A stretch of 64,000 nt of DNA from NCBI GenBank assembly GCA_948567375.1, contig OX419755.1:25126517-25190516 (forward strand), read 5' to 3'. This document shows, piece by piece, positions 13,001-23,954 of this stretch; position 1 is the stretch's first letter, and each line of letters begins with the position of its first letter. A program made the position numbers and the translations under genes. The notes under the pieces are model-generated. The model ran no database searches, was not told the DNA's origin, and worked only from the letters and a program-made list of their open reading frames with translations. The DNA comes from Lunularia cruciata. Lineage: Eukaryota; Streptophyta; Marchantiopsida; Lunulariales; Lunulariaceae.

Positions 13001-13603
13001 GTTATTATTCCAGGTTTGCAATCTGGACTTGTCCAGATTACGAACCAGGGATCAACGGGTAGGAGTAGAACGGTACTTCGTGCGGAAAAGAACTTGCGCC
13101 AGCTAATATTAAAACAATCGGAAAGGTTTGCGAAGTAAACTCACAGTGACGGGACGGTTCACAATATCGAGACAGATCATGCATTTCAGATTCTCATTCA
13201 ACATCTTAATAGTCTTGTTGACCTGAGCTCGACCTTCTTTCACCGAACCAACATCATTCTTCTCATCGTCGCTTTTAGCCATAGGTGGACAGTGTATATC
13301 CATGATTCGTCTCGCCTTTTCACTATCCGTGAGAGAAGAGTCTGCCTGTACAGCTCGGACTCTAGCTATGATACTGTCCTTTTCCATCGGTACACGCGAT
13401 CCGGTAGTGGTCACGTCAGGCTCACAGTCTGGACACGTCCAGGCATAATCTGGCACCTTGTCAAGTGGAGGTTTGAGACATTGCATGTGCCATCCGCTAC
13501 CACAGCCATCGCACAGAAGCACCTCGTGATTTTCTGGCGTTACATGGCAGATCAGACACGGACCCTCGAGAGTTTCACAAGGCAATTGCAAGTCCGAACT
13601 CAT
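9144..13603 (-). CDS. VIM/ORTH-type E3 ubiquitin ligase (PHD-RING-SRA-RING), 9 exons
   Basis: Plant counterpart of UHRF1: binds methylated or hemimethylated cytosines through its SRA (YDG) domain and ubiquitinates through RING fingers in the nucleus, supporting maintenance methylation. Exons on the minus strand: 13603-13145, 12942-12395, 11972-11847, 11493-11391, 11265-11204, 11088-10986, 10723-10591, 10438-10221, 10118-9144. All introns are GT-AG and the joined frame is exactly 908 codons plus stop. PHD finger at residues ~12-50 ('[20 protein letters not shown]'), first RING split by intron 1 ('[13 protein letters not shown]' then '[11 protein letters not shown]'), SRA ~265-470 with '[15 protein letters not shown]', second RING ~515-580 ('[11 protein letters not shown]'). 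A long acidic/basic tail follows (585-908). An ATG eight codons upstream (13627) is in frame; I prefer 13603 because 'MSSDLQLPC' fits the family start. Confidence 0.93.
11578..11659. repeat. Inverted repeat (hairpin) inside intron 3 of the VIM-like gene
   Basis: Arms 11578-11614 and 11623-11659 are complementary at 33 of 37 positions around an 8-nt loop 'ggatgatc'. Both arms resemble exon 7 of the same gene (10622-10658, encoding '[11 protein letters not shown]'): each shares 'ctgtttcag', 'ttctc' and the 'ggca' core in the same order. The intron arm even translates to '[10 protein letters not shown]' on the minus strand. It therefore looks like an inverted duplication of an exon piece, and its transcript would fold into a long hairpin. 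Confidence 0.85.
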
Positions 13604-13627
13604 GGTTCCACGAGTCGAGAGTTTCAC

Positions 13628-15400
13628 TCTCCGCTTTATTAAAAAGCTCAGTACCCGCCTCCAAGCGATTGCCTCCTTTTTGAACTGAACCCGAGCACCC
13701 CTCGGACGAAATACAGTATCAACTGAAGCTACTCCCAGTGACCCGAGACCACGCCGGAGACATGACCTTCATTTTGTCCCCCTCTGCCCCATTAAACTGA
13801 ACACGAACCATCTGCCATACACGTCATACATACAGCTCAATACCCATTGCTAGGCCGGGACAAGGCGAACAAGGGGATGAAAATTCGGGGCGTGATCTTG
13901 AACATCCTTCCTCCATGCAAAGGAATGCAGCTGCGCCCCAAGAGATACAAAGCGGTCGAATCGCTTCGATAAATCAAGAACAACAAACTACATTATTGTA
14001 GCACATGGCTACGAGGCGAGACCTCTTCAATTTCAGAGGTCTCTGGCTCCTCGACTTGACACTCTGTTCGTTCCGCGCAAGATACAACTCTCATTACAGC
14101 GCATGTCACTCTTCCAAAGTTCGATACGAGAAACAAGGCATTCACTATCTATCAGTCAAAGGGTTCTATCTTACATATAGAGGATGAGCAGCGCTTCAGG
14201 ACGAGTACAGGGAACGCATTCACTATGAGTGTAGGAGTGCTGTCTTCAAGGCAGAGGAGGAACAACTGCTTCAGAAAGGGTTTCAGCTCGAATACCTTCA
14301 TTACGAAGCGCATCAGTCGGCACTCTGCTGAATACAGCCTCTTCTCCAGTCACAACTCCGCTCGCACTTCAGCTGTCTTCAACAACCACGAACTGCACCG
14401 AAACTTCCACTCCACTTCCATAGGTCAGCAGACCTCTCTCTCGACCCTGTTTAGCTCTAGAGAAGTAGTGTCTGCAGAAAGAGAGGGGAATTGACGCAAT
14501 CCGGGACGGAGAGACTTAGTTTGGCGCGAAATTCAGAATCGACAAAGAGGGGCCAATTCATTACAATTTGTTCTTGGACAAGAGTAGACAAGTACTCGCG
14601 TCTCGTGCGCTTCAAGCACATGGTCCAAGTAGAGGTGACTGAAAGTGCATTTTGTTGATATACATATGAGAATGTCGTCTTGGCTATTGTCTCGGATGGG
14701 AATACAGATGCCTTCTTTGGACGAGATGTATGAATCATTGGATGGATTCTGCGGGTTGGTGTAGGTAGTCTATTAAATAGGTGGTGGATATGCTGAGGAA
14801 TGCCAGGTCCTGCTTGAGGACCGGAGATTGCGATCGAAGTCTGCGATCGAGGTCGAGGTCGGGAGGTAAGGTCGATCGGCGTGCTGACGGAAAGGCTCGG
14901 AATTCTACGCCGTGTTCCCCTTCTCACCTTCATGCTACCTTCTCACCTACCCCTTGGGCTTTCCCCGCGAGGATAGTGGGACGCATTGCTCAGAAGGCTT
15001 TATTGCCGTTCCCACAAGAAGGCCGGTTAACTGCTACAGCAGACTCACATGGTCTGTCCAGCCATGGAGTGCTCGAAGGCAAGCGGTATGCACACACAAC
15101 TAAAACAGGGTGCCCTGCTGCAAATGGACTCAAACGAATCCACAAACCAACCTGTCTGGCTGCCTAACCCAAAAGCGGCCTAAAACTAGCCTATCACCAT
15201 TGCCACAAACCCACGAAACCAACCTGTTTGAGTGTCTGGCGGCAAATGGGCTGGAACGGGCCGACGGAGTCAACCGCGTCAAGGTGCCAGTATTATCCTA
15301 CCAGAAAAGCCGGAAATGCCGGAAACGAGTCTCAAACGAAGTGGTAAAACGCGCGTTAAACAAGCGGTAAATGTAATTTGAAATATTTCAGTACGTTGTT
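13628..15400. other. Upstream flank of the VIM-like gene; no further gene supported
   Basis: GC-richer than the AT-rich intergenic DNA. Overlapping frames on both strands (for example minus 14457-14933 and plus 14781-15167) have no recognised domain and mutually exclude each other. The stretch should contain the promoter and 5' UTR of the VIM-like gene; I find no convincing TATA box near 13.65 kb. Confidence 0.4.
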
Positions 15401-17940
15401 CACAGAGTTGTAAATCAGGCGGCAAAAGTGAGGGGATTCAAATGGGACATTTACTGTTCTCTTACGGGACTAACTCGAACCACTGTCCGTAAGATTTCTG
15501 TACGGTAAGAAAAGTTTTCACACCAGTGAATAGTGGGGATCCAAATGAGAAATTTACTGTTTTCTTACTGACACGACTCACAACTTGGTAAAAGATTTAT
15601 ATTCTTGTAAAAAAACTATTCACAAAGATATACTACATAAAATATTGTCCAGTTTTATGGTGCACAGGTTACATAAATTATAGTACAGTTTTAGTTGTAT
15701 GGTTCCCAAGTTATAATTTCACAAAAATAAATAATGCATAAATTATTTTACAATTTTACGATGTCCAGGTTGCAATTTTACAAAAATGAATAATACATGA
15801 ACTATTGTACAGTTTTATGATGCACAGGTTGCAATTTCAGGTTAACGAATCAATTTGATCATCAAGTGGACTAGGAAGAAATTTATGGGTTCAATTAGTT
15901 AAGATAATTATATAATAGAATGATATTCATTTGACATGTATTCATTTATTATCTTTAGTTAATGAAGCATTTATCATCTCTAATTAATATTTACAAATCC
16001 ATCGGTTAACCTCGATTTATTATAAACTTTTTCCTGATCACAAATTCTCTACTGAATGTGGTCCGGCTATTATAATATTTTAAGTATATTCTATTGCATC
16101 TATCATAAAAAATTTCTCTAGCTAATTTTTTAAAAATCTCCAAAACCTCTCGTCTAACTCCTCTAGTGTATATAAATTTTATACCATATGATTTGATAGT
16201 ACATTAATAGTTTAAAAATTAAATTAATTCGAATTTAATAAATTATCCGATGTTCTAAAATTTATTAATTAACCAAACATTCATTCTCTTTAATTAAAAT
16301 TCCAAAATCCCTTGTAAATCAAAAACCTACCATAAAATATTACGTGTCACTTCTCTCTTGACTCGTTCAATTTCTATAGTTATGGTCCGGCTATCGTAGA
16401 ACTCCAGATTACCACCCCACACACCCTCCCACTCCCCCTTGTACGGCTTGATGGGGTCTTCCCATCCTTTTTGTGTTTTACGTGGTAGCCTTTCTCTCCC
16501 TCCACACACCATAAGATAGTTACTGATCTTTTCCTAGACCTCCAAAACCCCTCGCTTCAATCCCCGCAGCGGGGGATTGAAAGTGGATATGAAAATGCCT
16601 GTCTGTACACGGACGGAGTCCATAGGCGCAACCAGTTCCACACCCTAACATTGGTAGTCCATCAATGGGTGTTTCAGATTTAAAATGGATAGATATTTAT
16701 TGATATTCGTAAAATGTTCTATGAATATCTACAGGTAAATAAAGTTGTTTTGGAAAATATGAATTTAGGTTTTAAAGCTTATAAAACAAGATCGTATGGA
16801 CAATCCTATCACCTATAAAAACTCACATTTTAAATTATCCATAGATTTCCGTTTGCTTATGTATTTTTTTCTGTAAACACTCATTTTTCCTGTGCATATT
16901 TACAATCCATGAATTTATTTACATATATTTAGATGTATATAGAATTCATACTAGCTAAATCTGAACCCGAAATATCTCACCTAGCCATTTGCAGCCCATA
17001 GTCACAACCGTAGCAACTATAGGCTGTGAGTGCTTAGAGATAGCAATAAAGGGAGTCACCACACCAATTCCAGTAACGTCGTCCACAAAGTGGTAAATTA
17101 GTGGTCAAGGGGTTTGAAAAAAGAAGGCAACAGCATAGGATAATCCTTTAAACATGCCTGTCTGCAAATGGACCGAAACCATAGTTTCGTCCAGTTTTGC
17201 ACCTCAACCATTGGCAGTTCTTAGTTGCAGCATATAGCGAGTATGGACAAATGATTTGGGAATAAAAGGATTACCGTATCAATTTCAGTAACATTATCCA
17301 CAAAGCCGTACAACACGAATTAAACAACCGGAGGTCGTCAACAGCGTCTGTCTCCAAAAGGATGAACCTGTAATTGCATCAAGTTTTGCATCCCACTATT
17401 TGAGCTGCTAGTTGTGCCAATTTTGCACCCTAACTAATTGCAGTTCGCTAGTCGTACCAAGTTTCGCACCCTATCCATTTGCAGCTCATAGTTGCAGTCC
17501 ATTGCGACTATTTCGCACCCCACCATCTGAACCGCTAGTCATACCACTTTTGCACCTTAACTATTTGCAGTCACTAGTTATACCAAGTTTTTAACCAATT
17601 TTACACACTAATCATTTGCAGCCGCTAAATACCCTACCATGGTACTAAGTTTTGCACCCTATCCATTTGCAGCTCATAGTCACAACCCATATTCGCTTTA
17701 TAGGCTATGAGTGGTTAGAGTTGTGAATAAGGGGATTCACCGTACCCTCTCTCACACATCAAGTGACTAGATTGTTCAATATCACTGGCTTTCAAACAAT
17801 ATGCCGTTCTTTCTTTCGTCATTTTAACCATGATTTTCTCATTAGAAATCATCCATATCTGTCATATATAAGTTTACTCTTGCCTTACTCAGTAAAGCTT
17901 CACTTGCAGCCTATAGTCACAGCCCATAGTGATTGTAGAC
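15401..17940. repeat. Intergenic DNA with diverged short tandem repeats
   Basis: Between about 15640 and 15840 a 75-80-bp unit with 'acagttttatg-tgcacaggtt' recurs about three times. Between about 16970 and 17700 a shorter degenerate unit built on 'ttttgcaccctatccatttgcagctcatagt' split variants recurs many times with changing spacing. A short plus-strand tag of the LINE 3' end is at 16425-16512 and is listed separately. No coding sequence recognised. Confidence 0.6.
16425..16512 (+). mobile_element. LINE 3'-end tag
   Basis: Contains 'ttgtacggcttgatggggtc' followed by 'ttcccatcc' and 'acgtggtagcctttctctcc', matching the 3' end of the LINE relic at 24.70-24.77 kb in the same orientation. Nothing coding remains; it is consistent with an extremely 5'-truncated insertion or a decayed copy. 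Confidence 0.65.
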
Positions 17941-18124
17941 TACAAGTGTTGTTAGGGTGTTTAAAATTTGGATTCAAATGGAGAATTTATAGTCTTTTAT
18001 GGACCGGTACACAACCTGTTGCGGTAAAAGAGTACAAGTGTTGTTAGGGTTTTTTTAATTTGGATTCAAATGGAGAATTTATAGTCTTTTATGGACCGGT
18101 ACACAACCTGTTGCGGTAAAAAGA
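17941..18124. repeat. Direct tandem duplication, 92-bp unit x2
   Basis: Units 17941-18032 and 18033-18124 both run from 'tacaagtgttgttagggt' through 'ggaccggtacacaacctgtt' to 'gcggtaaaa' with very few differences, so the duplication is recent. Confidence 0.92.
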
Positions 18125-18945
18125 ATTTCTCAAAAATATAACCTTTGGTACCGGGTACCCGGGTTGCAATTTCACACCAACATTTCGATTTCAACATAAA
18201 GTGGACATAATAGAAGTTTATGGATTAAATTAGTTGAGACAATCATAAAAGTATTTATTATACCCAGGTTACTATCTTAGGTGAACATTTCAATTCAATT
18301 TCAATATCATATGGATATAATATAAGTTTAAGGATTAAATTATTTGAGATAATCATGAAAAGATTAATTATCTGATCTAGGAAGATAATTAATCCTTAAT
18401 TAATTACTTCATTAATTAATCCTAAGTTACTTCATATTAATACTTACATATCCACTTACCATAAACTGAAACGAGTCACCTGTTTCCGTTTACTCACCCG
18501 CAGGATTTTCTACATTTTGTGGTCCGGGTACTGTAAAACTTCAAGCATGCCTCTTGTTACACTTACCATAATTTTTTCCCCACATAGTTAGGGTGGGGAA
18601 TAAAACTGTTACATGTAAATTTACTCTCCGTACTGGCGTATAGACTAAACCAGGGTTATCACCAAAAGCCAAAACGAGCCCATTGCCTTAAACAAGGTGT
18701 GCTTAAACAAGGATATCACCAATGCCAAGATCGAACCAAACGACACCTTCTCACAATGGGCAAAGTAGGCATACCTCAGAGCCAAAACTAACAATAAATA
18801 GGTTTCTCATTGGAGAAAGCAGGCAAAATGCAAAGCCTAAACGAGCCGCAAACAAATTTTCACATTGCAGGAAGTAGGCAAAACGCACATACTAAACTAA
18901 GTGGCCGCAAACAAGCTTTTACCAATACAGAAAGTAAGCAAAACC
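18125..18945. other. Intergenic, no gene recognised
   Basis: AT-rich to about 18500, then a C-rich stretch with recurring 'aaagtaggcaaaac' and 'gagcc' phrases that leads into the 65-bp tandem repeat. No recognisable coding sequence. Confidence 0.4.
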
Positions 18946-19075
18946 GACAGCTAAAACTAGGTGGAACCTATAGCCCGCGGCAAACGGGCTTTCGAAACCC
19001 TACACCCAACGACAGCTAAAACTAGGTGGAACCTAGAGCACGCGGCAAACGGGCTTTCGAAACCCTACACCCTAC
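18946..19075. repeat. Direct tandem duplication, 65-bp unit x2
   Basis: Units 18946-19010 and 19011-19075 share 'gacagctaaaactaggtgga', 'cgcggcaaacgggctttcg' and 'aaaccctacaccc' with only a few changes. Flanking sequence repeats shorter pieces of it ('aaagtaggc', 'gacagc'). Confidence 0.9.
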
Positions 19076-20335
19076 GGGAAGCAGACAATAAGGGCTATCA
19101 ATCTTTCGAAATGAGAATAAATTGTAAACTTCCATCGTGCCAAAGTAGGCGGAAAGACCCATCACCTTGCCAAAGTAAGTACAGCTAGGACAGCCAAAAC
19201 CATACGGAAAGTAGGCAAAACGGAGCCATCAACCTTGAAATAAGAACACATTGCAAACCTCTCCCGCGTCTTAGTAGGCCGAAAAGACCCATCATCTAGC
19301 CAGAGCAAGGACAGCTATGACAGCTTAGCTACAACCCAAAGAGTAGCATCTGTTGGGTGATTGTTCAAATGGGATATTCTTGCGTGTTCATCATCTCAAT
19401 CATATACAACTAGCATTCTCCTCCTCCATAACTAGATACATCAAACGGATACATCAGATTGGAGAAATGGAGCTCTCACATAACCTGCATGCATCATACC
19501 CTTTGCCTTGTGCTGAAGACTCTCCTCCCTCATAAACTACTAAGCACCAATCCTGCAACGCAACGGAGCTCTCACCTCGCCCAGGTCAGCAAAACAAAGC
19601 TATCACATTACCACCTTTCACATTTGCCCATGCTACCTGCCTACATGCCCTTTTGCCTTGTGCTGAAGGCTCTCCCCTCTCATGCACTACCAGCACTACA
19701 TCTGGTTTGCCTTTGCTGTTGCTGAATGTGCTACACTTTCTTACACTATCATCACCGGTCTGGTTTACCTTTGCTGATGATTGGTCTGACTTCCTTAATA
19801 TCTTCTTCATTGGCCTTTGTTGTTTCTCTGCGTTCCCCCATTTGCTCCATCGTTCATCTTCTCTTTTCCTTGTTGCTTTACCGTTTTCCCTTAATGCATG
19901 ATAGCCTATTTCCCTTGCCCAAACTTCTTCCACCCGTTTTTCTTAACTACCTCTTGTCATTTTCCTTTGGTGCAAGCTCTTCTCTTTGCTAGCCTTGATA
20001 GCCCGTTTTCCTTTACTGCTTGCTTGCATATTCACCTTTGTTGCAAGTTCTTCTACCTATTTGACATGTTTTCCTTTGCTCCAAGTTCTTACGGGTGGTT
20101 GCCCTTTCCTTAGCAAGTTCTTATACCTGATAGCTGGTTTCCCTTTGTTGTAGGGTTCTCCTACGGGTTAACCAAAGTGTATGGCGTGAATCAACTTCGC
20201 TTGGAAATTATTACCAGAGTATTTTTATCACACTCCAAGTGAAGAATAGTGTATGTTTGTACTATAGATTAAGCTGTAGAGAAGAAGAGCTTATAGAGAA
20301 GGGACGAATATAACTTATAGTTTTTTCCTTCTTTT
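19076..20335. other. Intergenic, pyrimidine-rich degenerate repeats
   Basis: From about 19480 to 20160 phrases such as 'ttgccttgtgctgaaggctctcc' (interrupted copies at about 19500 and 19650) and 'gcaagttcttctacc' recur, giving open frames of up to 115 codons on both strands. These frames look like by-products of simple repeated composition, and none has a recognisable domain. Confidence 0.4.
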
Positions 20336-20745
20336 AGTAAAAGTGTTATTCTTAAGTTACATTTAGCATAGTAAATTCGTTTTCTAGTATTGGCAATCCG
20401 CGTGTTCCCTTGATGATTTTCTAAGTATTTAGCTTACAAGTATAGAACAGTCATTTAATTATCTATGTTAAGTATCCATTTGCTTAACGATTATTGACTC
20501 TTGAAAGAATGGCTTTTGGAGATGGAAGAATCTAATTCATAATTTTCCACTTGTAGCTAAAATGCTATTCTGAAGCTATACTTAGCATGCTAATTAAGCT
20601 TTCAAGATAAGGCAATCCGCGTGTTCCCTTCATGATTTTATAGACATTTAGTTTACAAGCATATAGCAGTTATTCCATTATATACGCAAGATTAGTTATC
20701 CATTTCCTAAGGAATATTGGCTTCTTGCAGTAATGATAATCATCC
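20336..20745. repeat. Diverged tandem repeat, about 220-bp unit x2
   Basis: 'ggcaatccgcgtgttccctt' occurs at about 20393 and again about 219 bases later, each preceded by 'ttagcat' and 'cttaag/ctgaag' and followed by 'atgatttt', 'ttacaag' and 'tatccattt'. Units differ by many substitutions and small indels. Confidence 0.8.
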
Positions 20746-21600
20746 TCACCAAATAACAAGCCTAAGCGAATGATAAGAAGGAAATATTTTGATAAACAGC
20801 TGATGTTTTGATAATTATATCTTGTAAATTAGTAATAAAAATGATTAATTTAAAGCAAAGATTATCTAATATTTTCACATAGCCATCATATACTTAGAAG
20901 ATAAAATTGCATTGTTGATGGTATTTAATATCCATGGTTCTTGGGTGTGTACGAGTGCTTCTTGTAAACTACTTTTATACCCTTGTTTTATCCTTTTATT
21001 TCATGAATTGTTTAATACTATATGGCCTTTTTAGTCACTATTTTGAAATTGTAGAATTTGTTTGAAATATATGTACCTTTATTTATTTAGTTAATATTTT
21101 GTTTTTTAAAAATATATCAAAATTAATTGCTTGTTAATTATTTGATGTTCAATTTATAGATAAATGTTAATTTTTAGAAATTTTACTATGGTGATTTTTA
21201 TGTATTGTAAAGCTTACTATATTGCTCTATAAATGCTACTATACCTCCAAAGAATTAACAAAAATACTCATTCATTTATTGTGTACTTATGTTTTATATT
21301 ATAAGGTGAAGATTAAAACATAATGTACAAAACTTTTACAAGGACTGATTTAAGTTTCAATTTTAGTTGTCGTATTCTATTTATTTTTTAAGCTCCTTGC
21401 CGGTTGGTTAGAATAACAATTGTTTAAGGTAAAGTTTTATATTCAGATGAAGAACTATAAAACCACATTATGTATTAAGTTTATATTTTCATGCTTTCTC
21501 GTGGCAAGTGATTATTGAGATAAAATATATAAAGTGAACTTTAAATCAGATGTTATTAATGCACTTTCATCCAGTAGGAACTACGAGATTGTCCAAGGAT
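20746..21600. other. AT-rich intergenic DNA, nothing recognised
   Basis: No coding potential or repeat recognised. Confidence 0.45.
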
Positions 21601-21654
21601 ACCGAATTTTGGGGCTATTTTTTACGTACAAGATTAGTATGGAACAAGGACAAA

Positions 21655-21705
21655 TAAGCATTGCCGCACGTGTAGACGAGGCACTCTACCATTGAGCTAA
21701 GCGTT
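21655..21705 (-). pseudogene. tRNA-like fragment, probably organellar
   Basis: The reverse complement reads 'cttagctcaatggtagag', a typical tRNA D-arm (TAGCTCA-ATGG-TAGAG), followed by an anticodon-arm-like stretch. The acceptor and T arms are not recognisable, so this is a truncated copy. It lies at the head of a run of chloroplast-like fragments. Confidence 0.5.
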
Positions 21706-21940
21706 TTATTTGATCTCATTAGATTTTAAGATTTAGCTTGTATGAATAGATTTCCAACGACGTAAATATACAGTTCAAACCGCACTCAAAGGTACCGACT
21801 TTATTTGGCCTGCTTCCCATAATTGTTCAACGTTAGGAAGACGTATTTCACCTCTCCACCGGAAATTCCCTCTGCCCATGCTGTACTCAGGCTGGTAGTG
21901 TTGTAATAGCTAAATCAGGTTTCAATTCACGCATACGTTT

Positions 21941-21980
21941 CCGTCTTGACAGAGCGGTACTCTAACCAATTGAACGACCC
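21941..21980 (-). pseudogene. Chloroplast tRNA-Asp(GUC) 5' half, nuclear copy
   Basis: The reverse complement has 'gttcaattggttagag' and 'accgctctgtcaagacgg', which match the D arm and the anticodon arm of plastid tRNA-Asp with GUC in the loop. The acceptor stem has diverged and the T arm is missing, so it is not a functional tRNA gene. Confidence 0.7.
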
Positions 21981-22004
21981 AAACCTCGGTGATCTATCCA
22001 GGAT

Positions 22005-22085
22005 GAAGCTTAGTGTTGGATTCAAAGCTGGTGTTGGAGATTATCGACTAACCTATTACAACACTCCGGACAACAAAACTGGTAT
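22005..22085 (+). pseudogene. rbcL 5' fragment, nuclear copy of chloroplast DNA
   Basis: 'agtgttggattcaaagctgg' followed by 'gattatcgactaacctatta' encodes the conserved N-terminal SVGFKAGV-DYRLTYY of the Rubisco large subunit. Homology stops after about 75 bases, with a small insertion in 'ttacaacactccgga'. It is a scrap, not a gene. Confidence 0.8.
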
Positions 22086-23427
22086 ATGAACCAAAACGGA
22101 TCCAATATTAAAAGCCAAATATCAACTTAGAAACTTCAAATTTGTTCACTTGGTTTTGTAAATTTACGAATTCTTCCTCAATTAATTTGTCAAATTAATT
22201 TATATGTTTGCATTAACATATTTAGAGGAATGGTGATAGATTTTCTACATATTTAGCTGAAATTTTGTGTAAAGAAAAAAGTGGATGAAAATAAAAATTG
22301 ATGAAATATTTCCAATATCTTAAACCTATCCAAATATTGTGATCTTTTTTCTAATTTTGTGGAATTATTACACCAAGTTCTTTTGCAAAATTATGCGAGT
22401 CACTTGAATTTACATCCTTTTTTTTCTTGATAGTTCAATAAAACGAAATTTAAGCTTTCCAACACATATCGTTAGCAAATAACTGTTTTGGATAAGAACC
22501 AGCACATTCTAAGTCAAAAGACTTAAATAACATTAAAAGAATAGCCTTCATCATAAAACACTATGGATCGTCACATATTAGCGCGTGAGTCGCAAGAAAA
22601 AGTAGTTGATGATATTACTCGAAAAGTTGGTTTGTTTCGACTTTGACTCTATCTCTTGGTATTTTAGAAATATTAGCTCGTTTGTTTCAACTTGGTGTAC
22701 GTCCTCCTCATGGATTATATGAGGATTACAATAAAGCTGCATAGGGTCTTTCTATTTATCATAGCACACGTTAAAGTTCAGCCCAGATGTGAAGATTGGA
22801 GCCGTAAAGCATACGTAGATAGCTTTTAAATCCGCCGTCAAACCCCAAAGATCAGTTAAGGAGATTTTTATGCATTAACTTTGTTGTTTTGTGTAATCGT
22901 TTTTCCTCTATAACCTTTAACTGGAAAGACAGGAAATTATAATAAAAACCTCTCGTGGTCCAGCATCTATAAGAGATGGCTTTCAAGTTAAATGGTTTTA
23001 ACTTTAACCAATCTAGCTACTCGGATAGTTCCAATATAAGCAGGGCCATGAAAATTCAATAAAACTGAAAAAAGTTAGAAATAAATTATTTCCCATGATC
23101 TTCTCCACTGTTCTCCCCGATTTGCTTATTCATCAAGCAAGTTCGAGTTCGACTATACAAGTTGGCAAGAACGCAGTTCTGCAGAACGCCTGAATATTTT
23201 CGAAATGTTAATAAAGGAGAAAACCGACCGCGTGTGAAGACGACAAGGATAGGAAGACCCCATCAAGTCTTACAAGGAAAAGACAAAGAGTGTAAAAGAA
23301 GATGTTAATAAACAAGATAAGTGTTTCCAATTAAATAGGTGGTTTTTTCACTAGCAAGAACAAAGATTCACACAAACACAAAAGAGTAGCATAACTTAAC
23401 ATCATCATAGTTACATGAATCATTGAA
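22086..23427. other. AT-rich DNA between plastid fragments; includes a LINE 3' tag
   Basis: Around 22560-22740 the sequence is less AT-rich and reads open in pieces (for example 'GVRPPHGLYEDYNKAA' on the plus strand); this may be further organellar DNA but I do not recognise it. At 23235-23300 'aggaagaccccatcaagtc' and 'acaaagagtgtaaaag' match the minus-oriented LINE 3' end. Confidence 0.4.
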
Positions 23428-23487
23428 CGTTAAGTATCCCGCTCGGGGGAGTACGTTCGCAAGAATAAAACTCAAAGGAATTGACGG
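23428..23487 (+). pseudogene. Chloroplast 16S rRNA fragment, nuclear copy
   Basis: 'cgttaagtatcccgct' , 'ggagtacgttcgcaagaat' and 'aaactcaaaggaattgacgg' match the strongly conserved 3' major-domain region of plastid 16S rRNA almost base for base. Only about 60 bases are present, so it is an inserted fragment. Confidence 0.85.
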
Positions 23488-23590
23488 GCCGCTAATACCT
23501 CATAGCCCGGGGAGCAAATGGAGAACTTCTTTTATCTGTTCATTAGTGTATCCTTCGCCCGAGACCATGATGGACTTCAAAACTGAAAAA

Positions 23591-23724
23591 TGATAAATTT
23601 GATGTATAGCTATTGGAATGACCGAAGCTAAAAAGGGAAATAATAATATAAGCCAAATGATAAATTTGATGTCAAAGCTTTTGGAATGACCGAAGCTAAA
23701 AAGGGAAATAATAATATAAGCCAT
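23591..23724. repeat. Direct tandem duplication, 67-bp unit x2
   Basis: Units 23591-23657 and 23658-23724 share 'tgataaatttgatgt', 'ttggaatgaccgaagctaaa' and 'agggaaataataatataagc' nearly unchanged. Confidence 0.92.
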
Positions 23725-23954
23725 ACATTTTGAAATATAAGTTCCATAATAAGACTTTTCTAACTCATGTCTATAGAACTGCTTACTGCGGATACCTAGA
23801 CACCCCATGCAACAAAGAACTCGACTAGATAAAAGACCTTCTTCAACTTCCATACATTTTGCTTAAATATCTTACTCCTTGATAACTCCAAAGACCCGCA
23901 TTAGTTAAATTTTCTCTTGTAATATAACCAAACTATCCTTTATTTTCAACTACT

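Noticed and set aside
14457-15370. Open frames of up to 158 codons upstream of the VIM-like gene on both strands.
   Set aside because: They overlap in opposite or shifted frames, show biased composition and no family motif, and no splice pattern links them to a known protein.
22560-22745. A possible chloroplast protein fragment.
   Set aside because: Pieces read open, but I cannot match them to a specific plastid gene, so only the clear tRNA-Asp, rbcL and 16S pieces are annotated.
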